64,000 bases of DNA from Planctomycetota bacterium. Its GTDB lineage: Bacteria; Planctomycetota; Planctomycetia; Pirellulales; Lacipirellulaceae. The notes under the pieces are model-generated. The model searched no databases. It saw only the letters and a program-made list of their open reading frames with translations, and was not told where the DNA came from. The position numbers and the translations under genes were made by a program. The DNA lies in the NCBI GenBank assembly GCA_029781135.1, contig JAKOXH010000071.1, positions 1-64,000 of the forward strand, in the 5' to 3' direction. Below are positions 17,787 through 26,984 of the stretch, piece after piece (the first letter of the stretch is position 1; each line of letters begins with the position of its first letter).

Positions 17787-20700
17787 CTATCTGAGGAATG
17801 TGGCATCCCAAGAAGTACGAGTTGCTTCAAGTTGGCGTGAAGGCAACATCGACGATGGCATCTGCAGCCCCTGATGAATGCGATCTATCGGCTGCGCCGC
17901 ATTTTGTTGAGATTGTACCGACTCTGGTTGTTCGATAGCAACTGAGCCTTGGTTGTTGGGCTGCAGCGGGAATACGCTCGGGGGAACCTGGATTCTAGCG
18001 GGCGGGGCTGGAGTGGTCACATAATTCGGTGACACATCCTGAATTGTGGGTTGTCGCAACTCGCGGCTCGGCGCGCTCACCGCAGGGGGCATGGAGGAAA
18101 CAAACTCGGGCATACACATTGGATTGCCGGCATCCGAGACGCCATAAACCGGCGGCGACATGGCTTCCAGTCGCGAAGGCTCACTCGCCGGTACGAGCAC
18201 GCCGGAAGGCTGGGCTAACGGCTGTCGATTTGACCGGAGATTGTTGGCGGCACGATCGCGAGCCGGCTCAACTGGCGAAGGAGTTGCAACGTACTTTTGT
18301 GGTGGAATCGCGACGATCGCCTCCGACGTTGGCAGATCCGACGCTTGCAAACTTTCCGGCTGATCAAGCGGTCTCGCGACGGCCGGACGCTGTTTCGGTT
18401 GGCCTTCCGGCAATTGCACGACCTCGTCGCGTGGCAAGACATTCGCGTCCTGTTCACGTACCGCATTACTTGGTACCGCAACGATCTCAACCGGAATAGT
18501 CTGAATCGAGTCGCTTGGCTGGTTTGCCTGCGCCTGCTCTTGCTTCATGGGTAGATTCGACGCCTGCAAACTTTCCGGCTGGTCAAGCAACTTGGTGGCA
18601 ACAGAATGCTGAACGGGCTGCTGGCCGGCGGGCAATTGCACGATCTCATCACTCGGCGAAACACGTGTGCTTTCGTTGGTAATCGTGCTGTTTGGCGCCG
18701 CATTTGGCGCACCAACGATCTCGCCAGGTGCGATTTGAACCGACGCAGGTAGTTGAATTGACGGTGCCGTTTCTTGCTTCAGCGAACGACGACCGAACCG
18801 CATGCCTTGCCACGCCTTGTTCGCAAACTGCCGCGCTGCGGACAATTTCGAAACCGGCGGAATTGCGTGGTTTTGCGTTATGTCGTTCGGCTGACCCAAG
18901 GGCGTTTCAGGCGGATGGGATGTGTTCGGCGTCGGCACGATCGCCGGACTGTTGAGGGTTTCTGGCTGAGGTGCATCGACCGCTGGTTGATTTGCGGCCT
19001 GCGGCTGGGGCTCTGCCGATGTTACGGCTGGATCGGTCTCTGCAGTTGGCAACGATTGGTACGCATGGTTCTGTGTGGAGTCGCTCGATTGCGAGTTCGG
19101 CGCAGTTGCGGGGGCAGTTTGGGGCTGAACCGGAGCGGCTTGTTGTGGCTTGGCGCCTTGTTTTGGTTCAGGCAACATCGAGTCGGGCGTCGGCAAGCTC
19201 GGCACGGGCAAGCCTGGCGGCAATTGATTGGTGCCGTCGCCGTCGACCTCGACCATTTCTCGCTCCAAGAGCGTTCCCTTCACTTCTTCCAATCGTGAAA
19301 GGGCGCTGTTGAAATCGGATAGGATCGAGTTCGATTGAGCGCTCGCATCCATCATTTCCCGCAAGTTCTGCAAGTAAAGCTGCAGCGCATTGGTGGTCGT
19401 CATTCCCGGCGGCGGGTTCTCGAACTGAGCTTTTGCCCCCACCCGCCACTGCCGCAACGCCACGACCCGCGCATCGGCAACTTGTTGCTGTTGACTCAAC
19501 CAAATTGCACGTCGATAGGCATCGGCAACTTCATAGGAAGTTTGATGCGCCGCTTGGTCGAGCAACGCACGTTCTTTTTGCACGGTGAGTTGGGCTGCGC
19601 GCAGTTCGCCGCGTGCCTGGCGTCGCCCCAATGGCATCTGGAACGCGAAGCCCATTTGCCAATCGTTGTAGCGATTGTCGTCCATCTGCTCGATCGACGA
19701 ACCAAGATCCTGGCCGAGTCCGTTGATTCGCCAAAACGCGCCAAAATCGAGTCGTGGCCGCATCTTATCGCCCGCCACAACCGTGGACTGCTGGGCAACG
19801 TAGACGGCAAGGCGCTGGCGCAGAATATCGGGCCGGCGGTTGATGGCAACATCGACGGCTTCACCCAACGTTTCCAGCGGCGGGGTTTTGGCTGGCGCTG
19901 CCACCAAGACCATATACCGACTGTCGTTGAGCGATAACCCCATCAGGTTGCGCAACACGAGTTGTTGTTCGGCGATCAACGATAACGTCTCAAGTCGCCG
20001 CTGCTCATACAGCAGCATATCGGATCGAGCCTGGGCAACTTCCGCTTCCGTTCCCGCACTGGCTTGCGATTGCTGTTCGCGAATCCGCACGATTTCGTGG
20101 AACATCGGCAAGACCTCATCAATCACCTTGAGGTTTTGCTGCTGGGCGTACAAAGACCAGTACGATGTTTGCACGCTGCGCACCAGCGCGAGCACCTCTT
20201 GTTTGAAGCGCCAGTCGGTTTGTTCGGCTTTCGCGGCGGCAATGCGGATCGCGGCCATCGTTACGTCGGGTCCTTGCCCTTGCATCAATGGCTGAGAGAA
20301 TCCAAATTGCGAGTACGTGAAGTATTGGGGATTGGGATTCAAGTTGACTGGGTGGTCCGGATTCAGTAGATAATCCGTCACATAGTCGGCGCGAAATTGA
20401 CCACCAGAGGGCAACAGCTGCGAAATCGACGCATCGAACTCAGCCGTGTCTAAGCGCGGCGGACGCGCGCCGATGCCCGCGAACGAAGTTCCGGGCGGAA
20501 TATCTTGCTTGTACCACTGCATGCTGGTCGTCAGCACGGGATCGAAAATACCCCACTCCGCATCGGCCGCTGCCGCTGCCGCCAGAGGGTCGTAGCGCGT
20601 AATGACGGCCCGGATCTTGTCGATATCCGACGACTGCGCTTGCTGTAAACCGAGGTTCCGAATCGCTTCGGAATTGGCAAGTGCAATTTGAACCGCGTCG

Positions 20701-21005
20701 TGAATCGTCAGCGTCCAGCGCTCCGCCGATGTCGGGTCGGCCACCAATTGAACGTTGGCGTCCGGCGCGATGTGGATCGGCACGCACCGCGCCGCCACTT
20801 CCCCGGGGCAGACGCCGCAGCGGGCCTCGCAGCTGGGACCATAGGGAACGCCCAAAAATGTCGGGCGGTCATAGGCCAGCACCGTACAGTTGCCAAACGT
20901 CGACGCGACACTCAGCCACAGAATGAGAAACGCGCGGGCTGGCTTCCGCCAATGCCGCAGCACCCGTATCGCAGCACGATAAATTGAGCGCTTACGGGGC
21001 GTCAT
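17787..21005 (-). CDS. TolC-family outer-membrane efflux protein with long repetitive tail
   Basis: 1072 residues, roughly twice the family length. Residues 1-45 give a basic, hydrophobic export signal. A Cys-containing stretch (CEARCGVCPGEVAARC, about 59-74) is unusual. Residues about 95-580 carry the paired TolC helical repeats, for example IHDAVQIALANSEAIRNLGL, LALVRSVQTSYWSLYAQQQN and AVDVAINRRPDILRQRLA. From about 590 the protein becomes Pro/Gln/Ala-rich and low-complexity. It includes an internal duplication of about 60 residues (near 757-819 and 834-892), each copy ending LLDQPESLQASNLP or PLDQPESLQASDLP. The tail is probably periplasmic or surface-exposed. It may pair with the HlyD-type adaptor at 7525-8652. 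Confidence 0.85.
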   Translation of the reverse strand: MTPRKRSIYRAAIRVLRHWRKPARAFLILWLSVASTFGNCTVLAYDRPTFLGVPYGPSCEARCGVCPGEVAARCVPIHIAPDANVQLVADPTSAERWTLTIHDAVQIALANSEAIRNLGLQQAQSSDIDKIRAVITRYDPLAAAAAADAEWGIFDPVLTTSMQWYKQDIPPGTSFAGIGARPPRLDTAEFDASISQLLPSGGQFRADYVTDYLLNPDHPVNLNPNPQYFTYSQFGFSQPLMQGQGPDVTMAAIRIAAAKAEQTDWRFKQEVLALVRSVQTSYWSLYAQQQNLKVIDEVLPMFHEIVRIREQQSQASAGTEAEVAQARSDMLLYEQRRLETLSLIAEQQLVLRNLMGLSLNDSRYMVLVAAPAKTPPLETLGEAVDVAINRRPDILRQRLAVYVAQQSTVVAGDKMRPRLDFGAFWRINGLGQDLGSSIEQMDDNRYNDWQMGFAFQMPLGRRQARGELRAAQLTVQKERALLDQAAHQTSYEVADAYRRAIWLSQQQQVADARVVALRQWRVGAKAQFENPPPGMTTTNALQLYLQNLREMMDASAQSNSILSDFNSALSRLEEVKGTLLEREMVEVDGDGTNQLPPGLPVPSLPTPDSMLPEPKQGAKPQQAAPVQPQTAPATAPNSQSSDSTQNHAYQSLPTAETDPAVTSAEPQPQAANQPAVDAPQPETLNSPAIVPTPNTSHPPETPLGQPNDITQNHAIPPVSKLSAARQFANKAWQGMRFGRRSLKQETAPSIQLPASVQIAPGEIVGAPNAAPNSTITNESTRVSPSDEIVQLPAGQQPVQHSVATKLLDQPESLQASNLPMKQEQAQANQPSDSIQTIPVEIVAVPSNAVREQDANVLPRDEVVQLPEGQPKQRPAVARPLDQPESLQASDLPTSEAIVAIPPQKYVATPSPVEPARDRAANNLRSNRQPLAQPSGVLVPASEPSRLEAMSPPVYGVSDAGNPMCMPEFVSSMPPAVSAPSRELRQPTIQDVSPNYVTTPAPPARIQVPPSVFPLQPNNQGSVAIEQPESVQSQQNAAQPIDRIHQGLQMPSSMLPSRQLEATRTSWDATFLR

Positions 21006-21333
21006 GCCACGCTACCTGTTTGTGCCAGAATCCATTCCTTGCGCAATGGCCAACCATGGCCGCGCACATCCAGTAAGCTATTTCGGCGAATGCGGATTGA
21101 CCTTCACCCTACGGGGGAGGCCGGCCGCTCGCCAGCATACTTATCGACGGCTCAGGAACCCAGCATCGCTCCGAACGATGCGGCCGGCACGGGTTTTTCC
21201 CTAAACGGGCAATTTGTGGCGGTGGAAACGGTCATTTCATATTTTCGCTGGGAATCGCCCGCATCGAGAGTATCATTTAGCTAAAATGTAACGCCGGCAC
21301 GTTGCTTGAAAATAACGCGGCGGCGGAAGCCGC
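21006..21333. other. Intergenic region between the TolC-like gene and the glycosidase-like gene
   Basis: 328 bp holding the promoter region for the TolC-like gene, which starts at 21005 on the minus strand. A perfect 10-bp palindrome, TTTAGCTAAA, sits at 21276-21285. Apart from the putative terminator at 21308-21333, nothing else was recognised. Confidence 0.4.
21308..21333 (-). terminator. Putative Rho-independent terminator after the 21334-22350 gene
   Basis: On the minus strand, immediately after the TGA stop, GCGGC-TTCC-GCCGC forms a 5-bp GC stem with a four-base loop, followed after four bases by TTATTTTC. The stem is short, so strength is doubtful. Confidence 0.35.
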
Positions 21334-22350
21334 TCAATTGGGTATCGTTCGCTGATCGGCTCGTTGCCGACTCTCAGATGCCCCTTCAAGTTTCTGGGGC
21401 AAATTACGCTCGTCCCCCTGGTAAACCTTCAGCCACTTCGCAGAAGCTTTCCGGGCCGTACTGAGCGCTTGCGAAAACTCTCCGCCAAATCGTCGTACCG
21501 CGCCCTTCTCTCCGTTCGCACCGCCAACCGACGGGCCGATCATTTCAAAGCCGATTCTACCTCCCCGCGCCGCGATATCGACGACGAGTTTATGGTGCAA
21601 GGCATCCTCCGGGGTATTGGCCTTAAGTGCGCAATGAGAGAAGTTCGCTCGTTCAGGGTATTTGGCAAACAGATAATCGAAGACCGCCTGAGTGATCGAT
21701 GCTTTGCCCGCCCCCGGCGCGACTCCGCCATCAGAGATCAATGCGCACTCTGGAAATGCCGTGGCGTACTGGTCGATACACTGCTTCCACGCCTCGATCA
21801 TCGCACGTTCGCTGTACCCGCTTTGGTAGGTCAGCCCCGTGGCCAGATGCATTTCGAGCGACCCGCTCGGCCCCCGCGTCGGGCCGCCGATTTCCACACC
21901 CACTAAATCCGCATCGTGGGCATAACGCTCGCCGAGTTTCTGTACCATCTTGCCATGCTCGGTGAGCATTTTTGCGTCCCACGGCAATGGTGCGCTACGG
22001 TATAAGGGCACGCCAAGCCACACCGGATCGTTATCGCCCGTGTAAACGGCCAGAATGTATTTCTTGCCAGCCTTCTTGGCCCGCGCGATCTGGGCGTCCG
22101 TAAAATCCCAGTTAAACACATTTGGCTGGGGTTCGAGCATCGCCCACCGCGCGCGAATGACGATGCCCGTCCATCGCGGAGACTTCAATTTCGCATCGGA
22201 CACATTCTGGCCGTCGACTTGTTGCATGACGAAGAAGCCCGTCGGCTGCCGGATATGTGCTGACACCGTCCCGGCGGCCACCGCGCCCTCGCACCACGGA
22301 ATGAAATACACCAGAGCGCCGACGATGAATTGAATTGGCAAGCACTTCAT
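21334..22350 (-). CDS. Secreted glycosidase-like protein (paralogue of 22501-23709)
   Basis: 338 residues with a signal peptide (about 1-25). The body looks like a TIM-barrel glycoside hydrolase: IRQPTGFFVMQQVDG, then WTGIVIRARWAMLEPQPNVFNWDFTDAQI, then KKYILAVYTGDNDPVWLG. It matches the divergently transcribed neighbour along most of its length. Two Glu residues conserved in both are candidates for the acid/base and nucleophile: the E in SLEMHL and the E in GRIGFEMIGP. Unlike its partner it has no dockerin-type segment or PEP-CTERM tail. GAGGCG lies about 8 bases before the ATG. No GH family number can be assigned from memory. Confidence 0.72.
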   Translation of the reverse strand: MKCLPIQFIVGALVYFIPWCEGAVAAGTVSAHIRQPTGFFVMQQVDGQNVSDAKLKSPRWTGIVIRARWAMLEPQPNVFNWDFTDAQIARAKKAGKKYILAVYTGDNDPVWLGVPLYRSAPLPWDAKMLTEHGKMVQKLGERYAHDADLVGVEIGGPTRGPSGSLEMHLATGLTYQSGYSERAMIEAWKQCIDQYATAFPECALISDGGVAPGAGKASITQAVFDYLFAKYPERANFSHCALKANTPEDALHHKLVVDIAARGGRIGFEMIGPSVGGANGEKGAVRRFGGEFSQALSTARKASAKWLKVYQGDERNLPQKLEGASESRQRADQRTIPN

Positions 22351-22500
22351 ATCGCGCCTCGTCCGCCTTGTCGTAGTTACTCTTGGGGGATGTCACCATG
22401 ACGTGCATCATGGGGTTTTCCACGTGGCCATTATTGGTTGTGAAGAAATAGAATAGCGGTGGTTTCACATAGCGTTGCCAATCGTTGGCCGGAACAGAGA

Positions 22501-23709
22501 ATGAAGTCGAATCGCTTTCACCCGGCGTTCATCGCCGTGGTGCTCGGTATTTTAGTATCCAGTGCGTTGGCTGGAACAATTCAGCAGCCGTCTGGATTTT
22601 ACGTGATGCAGGCGGTACATCAAGCGAACGTCGCGGATGGCGTGCTGGGAATGCCGCAGCTTGCTGGAATTCATCTGCGCGACGCCTGGTCGCTCGTGGA
22701 GCCGACGCCCTCCACGAACTCGTATGCTTGGTTGGACGACCAAATTGCGCGAGCCAAGTCGCTTAACAAGAGCGTCACGCTCGGAATCTATGCGGGCACG
22801 CAATCGCCAACGTGGCTTACCGCGCCGCTGATTAGCAGTGTGCCGTTGCCGTGGGATACTCGCGTGACGACGGCTTTTTCGGCAATGGTCGCCGAACTGG
22901 GTGCCCATTACCGTAGCGAAGCGGCCATTTCCGCGGTTCACATTACCTCGCCAGCCACGAACGACTCGATGGAAATGTACTTGCCAGACGGCCTGACGTC
23001 CACGGCCGGCTACACGGATCAAAAGATCATCGACGTATGGAAATCGGCAATCGATTCCTACGCCAATGCCTTTGCCGATAAAGCGTTGGTGCTGGATATC
23101 GCCATGGTTCCCGACGTGAGCGGCGCCATTACCGATGCCGTGGCCGCATATGCCTTGCAGACGTTGGGGCAACGAATCAACTTCATTCATTGCAGCCTCA
23201 AAGCGTCGACAAATCCGCTGGCACCGCACCATGAGACGGTCGTGCAACTCCACGAAGGCGGCGCTCGCATTGGGTTTGAGATGGCCTGCCCCTCGACCGA
23301 TACAACCCGGTTCGGCGGCACATTCGCCGCCGCGCTGGCAATCGGCCAAGCGGCTGGTGCGTCGTGGTACCAAATCTACCAAGCAGACGTACCGGCCATA
23401 CCGAACAACTTCTTCGGCACCCCAGGCGACTACAATCGCGACGGCCAGGTGAATGCGAGCGATTATTTGGTCTGGCGTCGAATCCTGGGCACAAACAGTT
23501 TGACCGCCGACGGCGACCAGAATGGGACTATCGATTCGAACGACTACAACATTTGGCGTGCCAGTTTTGGAATGACCAACAGCTTCAATACATTGGCATT
23601 GGAAGTCCCTGAGCCATCGCTGGAAAAATTGATTTCCATAGTGGTCGTGCTGTGTCTGTTCGGGTGGAAAACGCCGATTAATGAACGCTCACGTCCTACA
23701 TGGCCGTAA
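22501..23709 (+). CDS. Secreted glycosidase-like protein with dockerin-type segment and PEP-CTERM-like tail
   Basis: 402 residues from ATG at 22501, with a signal peptide (FIAVVLGILVSSALAG). The catalytic-like domain parallels the gene at 21334-22350: IQQPSGFYVMQAVHQANVAD, LDDQIARAKSLNKSVTLGIY, VPLPWDTRVT, SMEMYLPDGL, and GARIGFEMACPS with a conserved Glu. A dockerin-type segment follows (GDYNRDGQVNASDYLVWRR and DGDQNGTIDSNDYNIWRA), with two calcium-loop-like repeats. The end is VPEPSLEKLISIVVVLCLF plus a basic tail, which fits a PEP-CTERM sorting signal. The last residues are less basic and longer than usual. It is divergent from its paralogue with about 150 bp between starts. Confidence 0.75.
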   Translation: MKSNRFHPAFIAVVLGILVSSALAGTIQQPSGFYVMQAVHQANVADGVLGMPQLAGIHLRDAWSLVEPTPSTNSYAWLDDQIARAKSLNKSVTLGIYAGTQSPTWLTAPLISSVPLPWDTRVTTAFSAMVAELGAHYRSEAAISAVHITSPATNDSMEMYLPDGLTSTAGYTDQKIIDVWKSAIDSYANAFADKALVLDIAMVPDVSGAITDAVAAYALQTLGQRINFIHCSLKASTNPLAPHHETVVQLHEGGARIGFEMACPSTDTTRFGGTFAAALAIGQAAGASWYQIYQADVPAIPNNFFGTPGDYNRDGQVNASDYLVWRRILGTNSLTADGDQNGTIDSNDYNIWRASFGMTNSFNTLALEVPEPSLEKLISIVVVLCLFGWKTPINERSRPTWP

Positions 23710-24032
23710 TGAATTTGGTGGGCAAATCTCGCTGGGTATTTTTGCTGATGCGAACTGACCGGCTCCCGAGTATGGAGCTGGCGATTCGGTGGGGTACGTG
23801 TTGATAACTTGCCAGCGTGCTTTTGTTGATCAGGTTGCCCGTAATCGCAAAACAATTGGCCAAGGCTTTGTCACCTATCTCTTACTTTATGTGATTGCCA
23901 GCCCCACGACAGGCTCGGATTTCGCATGTCGTTCCCCGGTCTGAGAGTTTATGATAACGGGCGGACGAATAGGTGTGCATGCAGTTGGCGTAAGCACGGC
24001 AAACTGCAATCGCTGCCTGTTTTCGTGAAAAA
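23710..24032. other. Intergenic region before tRNA-Arg
   Basis: 323 bp between the end of the glycosidase-like gene and the tRNA. No coding frame, hairpin with T-run, or repeat was recognised; it must contain the tRNA promoter, which could not be placed. Confidence 0.4.
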
Positions 24033-24105
24033 GCCCTCGTAGCTCAGGGGATAGAGCAGCGGTTTCCTAAACCGTTGGTCGCATGTTCGAATCATGCCGG
24101 GGGCG
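24033..24105 (+). tRNA. tRNA-Arg (anticodon CCT)
   Basis: A complete 73-base cloverleaf. The acceptor stem GCCCTCG pairs with CGGGGGC with one G-T pair, and the discriminator base is G. The D arm is GCTC-loop-GAGC. The anticodon stem GCGGT/ACCGT holds loop TTCCTAA, giving anticodon CCT, which reads AGG. The T arm is GCATG-TTCGAAT-CATGC. The 3' CCA is not encoded. A short open frame on the opposite strand over this region is an artefact of the tRNA. Confidence 0.95.
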
Positions 24106-24452
24106 CTTGCGGGCAAGCTATGGGCGAGCAGCACGGCGTATGAAGCAAGTCGCGCACAATTAGTTGATAATAAGCTTCAGCCGTCCTGCGCCTCCCCGTT
24201 TCCAGCCACCGCACTTGCCCTAATTATTGCCGTGAATTTCGCTGGATCACCTCGTGAGTGCTAGCACAAAAACTCATCTTGACCCCTGCAGCCGCTTTAT
24301 CTGATTATAGAGGTAGCTTGCTTTAGCAGCACCGCGCGTGATGAGATAGGCATCTGTAGGCCAAACTCGCTAGCCAATCCTTCGCGCGCGATTAACGATG
24401 AAAACTATATAGTTTCACACGGCACAGGATTCTATTCGCCACGGAGGCACAC
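24106..24452. promoter_or_regulatory. Intergenic region with a palindrome before the DUF2513-like gene
   Basis: 347 bp with no gene. A perfect 14-bp palindrome, AAACTATATAGTTT, lies at 24402-24415, ending 37 bp before the next start codon. It is well placed to overlap a -10 element and act as an operator. No matching -35 was recognised, so promoter and operator roles are inference. Confidence 0.4.
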
Positions 24453-25076
24453 ATGAAACGCGACGTCGATCTCATTCGTCAAATGCTCTTCGATCTGGAA
24501 CGCCATGGCGCCGAATGCACGCTCGACGCGCTTCGCAATGGTTCGACTCACGAGATGGATGAGCGTACGCGATACCATTTGCGACTATGTATCGACGCCG
24601 GCCTGGCAAAGGAAATCGACCGCACGGCGGCCGGCACACCCTGCGTGCGGCTGACGAACGCCGGACATGAATTCCTAGATATTTGCCGCGGCGACGACCG
24701 CTGGCAAGCGGCCAAGTCAGTGGTCCATCAACAAACAGGTGGCCTTTCGTTGGCCGTGCTGCGGGCCGTACTCACCAAATGGGCCGTGCAGGGGATTACG
24801 CGGAGCGAGCGTCAACGCCGCTGGCGTCGCTCCTATCGGCCTTACTATGTGGATGAATTCGTACCCGGCGAGGTCACGGCAACTCAACCGTATCGCGTCG
24901 ACGCCTATCGATACGGCCGTGAGTATTATTACGACGACGAGCCCATGCACTTGGTTCGTCCGCGGCGCGAGTACCGCGAAGCGCTCGCGGAGCCATGGCA
25001 ACAGGAACATCGCCCAACCGAGGAAGCCCTCGTCGACGAGCCGCTCGGCGTTTCGCTGCCGATCAACATCATTTGA
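24453..25076 (+). CDS. DUF2513-like protein with Arg/Tyr-rich tail
   Basis: 207 residues; GGAGG lies eight bases before the ATG. MKRDVDLIRQMLFDLERHG, then YHLRLCIDAGLAKEID, LTNAGHEFLDICRGDDRWQ and GGLSLAVLRAVLTKW follow the pattern of DUF2513, a small winged-helix-like family often seen in phages and mobile regions. The second half (about 115-190) is rich in Arg, Tyr and Glu, including RRWRRSYRPYYVDE and YDDEPMHLVRPRREY, and resembles nothing I know. It sits downstream of the tRNA gene. No other mobile-element gene is visible nearby. A DNA- or RNA-binding role is only a guess. Confidence 0.65.
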   Translation: MKRDVDLIRQMLFDLERHGAECTLDALRNGSTHEMDERTRYHLRLCIDAGLAKEIDRTAAGTPCVRLTNAGHEFLDICRGDDRWQAAKSVVHQQTGGLSLAVLRAVLTKWAVQGITRSERQRRWRRSYRPYYVDEFVPGEVTATQPYRVDAYRYGREYYYDDEPMHLVRPRREYREALAEPWQQEHRPTEEALVDEPLGVSLPINII

Positions 25077-25140
25077 CGCAGTGCTGCAATGCTGCGGCAG
25101 AGATGGCGTTCTGCTTTGTTAGCCTAATCGCATAGTTTGG

Positions 25141-25193
25141 AGCCCGTAGGGCTAGCAGGAGTTTGTCCTTGCTCCTGTCTCGCCCTGCGGGCT
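25141..25193. repeat. Two-level palindrome between DUF2513-like and PSP1 genes
   Basis: Outer arms AGCCCGTAGGGC (25141-25152) and GCCCTGCGGGCT (25182-25193) pair with one mismatch. Inner arms CAGGAG (25156-25161) and CTCCTG (25172-25177) pair inside them. It could act as a bidirectional transcription barrier, but lacks a T-run. Confidence 0.7.
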
Positions 25194-25303
25194 TTAATCA
25201 TTGCTGCCCGGACTCAAACAAAGTTATACTCAAACGGTTGGTCACACGAACCACGTTTCTAAATCTCTGTCCCCCGACCCCCGACCCCTGTTCCCTGCAA
25301 CTC

Positions 25304-26272
25304 ATGCCCCGTTACGTCGTTCGCCATGGTGTCATGCGTAACCTCGGTGTGTTTACACCGCGGGGGCAGGATCGGTTCATCCGCGGCGATCGTGTCGTGG
25401 CCCGTACGAACCGGGGACTCGAGGCGGGCGAGGTATTGTGCGAAGCGAACGACGAAGCGGTCGCCCAGCTCAACGACCCAAAACAGGGTCAGATTCTTCG
25501 CCGGCTTACCAACGACGACATCCGCGACGTCCGCAAGTTGTTCGAACAGGAACGCCGCGAGTTTGAAGTCTGTCAGCGCGAGATCGCGAAGCTCAATCTT
25601 GACATGCAGCTGGTCGATGTCGAACACCTGTACGGCGGCGAACGAGTGGTCATTTACTATCTGGCAGAGGATCGGGTCGATTTCCGCGAGCTGGTAAAAG
25701 TTCTCGCGGCCGAATTTCAAACCCGCATTGAAATGCGCCAGATTGGCGTTCGTGATGAGGCGAAGCTCTTGGCCGATTACGGCGATTGCGGCAAGCCCGT
25801 GTGCTGCAATACGCATTTGAGCGAGATGCCGCCCGTTTCGATGAAGATGGCCAAACTTCAGCGGGCGACGCTCGACCCTACGAAGATTTCCGGCCGTTGC
25901 GGCCGGCTCAAGTGCTGCTTGCGATACGAATACGACGTCTACCAAGACTTGCAGCGGGAACTTCCCCCGGTTGGGTCCGATATTATCACCAACTCGGGCC
26001 GCGCGCACGTTCTAGCCCAAGAAATCCTTGCCGGTCAAGTTCTGGTGGAAACCGAAGACGGCCGCCGTGTGGTGATCGATGCCGCCGATGTTCTCACGGT
26101 ACTAAAACGCGAACGTCGGCCCCGACCGGAGCAACCGGCGGCAGCAGCGGTGGAGCCAAGCGAAGTAACCGCGGGCGAGGATTTACCGCCCGACTTGGCC
26201 GCCCTTGAGGACACGGCATTTGGCGATGCCGTCCCACCGCCCGACGAACCAGATTCCCAGCTTTCGGCATGA
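25304..26272 (+). CDS. PSP1/RicT (YaaT)-like iron-sulfur protein
   Basis: 322 residues from ATG at 25304 (MPRYVVRHGVMRNLGVF). The open frame extends 47 codons upstream without family similarity. The PSP1 domain is seen in VEHLYGGERVVIYYLAEDRVDFRELVK and RIEMRQIGVRDEAKLLADYG. The conserved Cys cluster follows: DCGKPVCCNTHL, then ISGRCGRLKCCLRYEYDVY. In Bacillus RicT this region helps bind an iron-sulfur cluster in the Ric complex. The C-terminus after about 250 is acidic and Pro-rich and probably disordered. No Shine-Dalgarno sequence is evident. Exact role in planctomycetes unknown. Confidence 0.85.
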   Translation: MPRYVVRHGVMRNLGVFTPRGQDRFIRGDRVVARTNRGLEAGEVLCEANDEAVAQLNDPKQGQILRRLTNDDIRDVRKLFEQERREFEVCQREIAKLNLDMQLVDVEHLYGGERVVIYYLAEDRVDFRELVKVLAAEFQTRIEMRQIGVRDEAKLLADYGDCGKPVCCNTHLSEMPPVSMKMAKLQRATLDPTKISGRCGRLKCCLRYEYDVYQDLQRELPPVGSDIITNSGRAHVLAQEILAGQVLVETEDGRRVVIDAADVLTVLKRERRPRPEQPAAAAVEPSEVTAGEDLPPDLAALEDTAFGDAVPPPDEPDSQLSA

Positions 26273-26462
26273 GGCCGGTTTCATCGCCAAATTGCCGAGT
26301 CGTCTGCCGATCGAGTTCGAGCCGTCGCGGAATGGCGTTTTACCGGTAGGTATTGAGGCCCGCAAGAAAGTCCATCTTTCAGACGCGGAATATCAGCGCA
26401 GCTCTGCGTGATTTTTTCGGTTGCTTGTTGCCTTAGATGCCATCTCCACCGACAATAGAGTC

Positions 26463-26876
26463 ATGCTAGATCCACGACATCCATTAGCCGAACTTCTGCG
26501 CCGTGATCGCCGTTATCACCGCGATGCATATTTCTTTGTGTTTGAAGCCCTCCGCTTTGCTCAGGAACAGATGGGCTTAGGCGGAATGACGATCCCGGGC
26601 GAAACCGAAATTGAGGAAGAGCGCCACGTCACGGGCCAGCAACTCTGCGAAGCGATTCGCCAGTACGCCGTCCAGCAATATGGCATGTTGGCGAAGAATG
26701 TCCTCAACGAATGGGGCGTTCGCAACACCTGCGACTTTGGCGAAATCGTGTTCAATCTGATCGACATCGGCCAGATGAAAAAAACCGAGTCGGATCGTCG
26801 GGAAGATTTTGAGAACGTATTCGATTTTGATGAAGGCCTGCGCGATGCGTTCCTGCCGATCACGTCCGATTCTTAA
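26463..26876 (+). CDS. Minf_1886-type conserved protein (Planctomycetes/Verrucomicrobia)
   Basis: 137 residues from ATG at 26463. HPLAELLRRDRRYHRDAYFFVFEALRFAQ, then RHVTGQQLCEAIRQYAVQQYGMLAKNVL and the acidic end FENVFDFDEGLRDAF are characteristic of a family restricted largely to Planctomycetes and Verrucomicrobia (Minf_1886 type). Function unknown; the protein is small, soluble and mostly helical. The open frame extends 14 codons upstream but family similarity begins at MLDPRHPLAEL. It may be co-transcribed with the PSP1 gene 190 bp upstream. Confidence 0.82.
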   Translation: MLDPRHPLAELLRRDRRYHRDAYFFVFEALRFAQEQMGLGGMTIPGETEIEEERHVTGQQLCEAIRQYAVQQYGMLAKNVLNEWGVRNTCDFGEIVFNLIDIGQMKKTESDRREDFENVFDFDEGLRDAFLPITSDS

Positions 26877-26984
26877 TCAGCTCTTCTCTGCGGGGTGCTG
26901 CGGGAAATTGAGGCGGGGCGGTCTGATTCGCCAGGACGCCGAGTGCAAGCGGATATCGTGATGGTGTTCTGGTCGGGCGGTTCT

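Noticed and set aside
23949..24134. 60-codon open frame on the minus strand
   Set aside because: It covers the tRNA-Arg gene in antisense.
24240..24260. GGATCACCTC, resembling the 3' end of 16S rRNA
   Set aside because: Only about ten bases match and the preceding sequence is not 16S-like.
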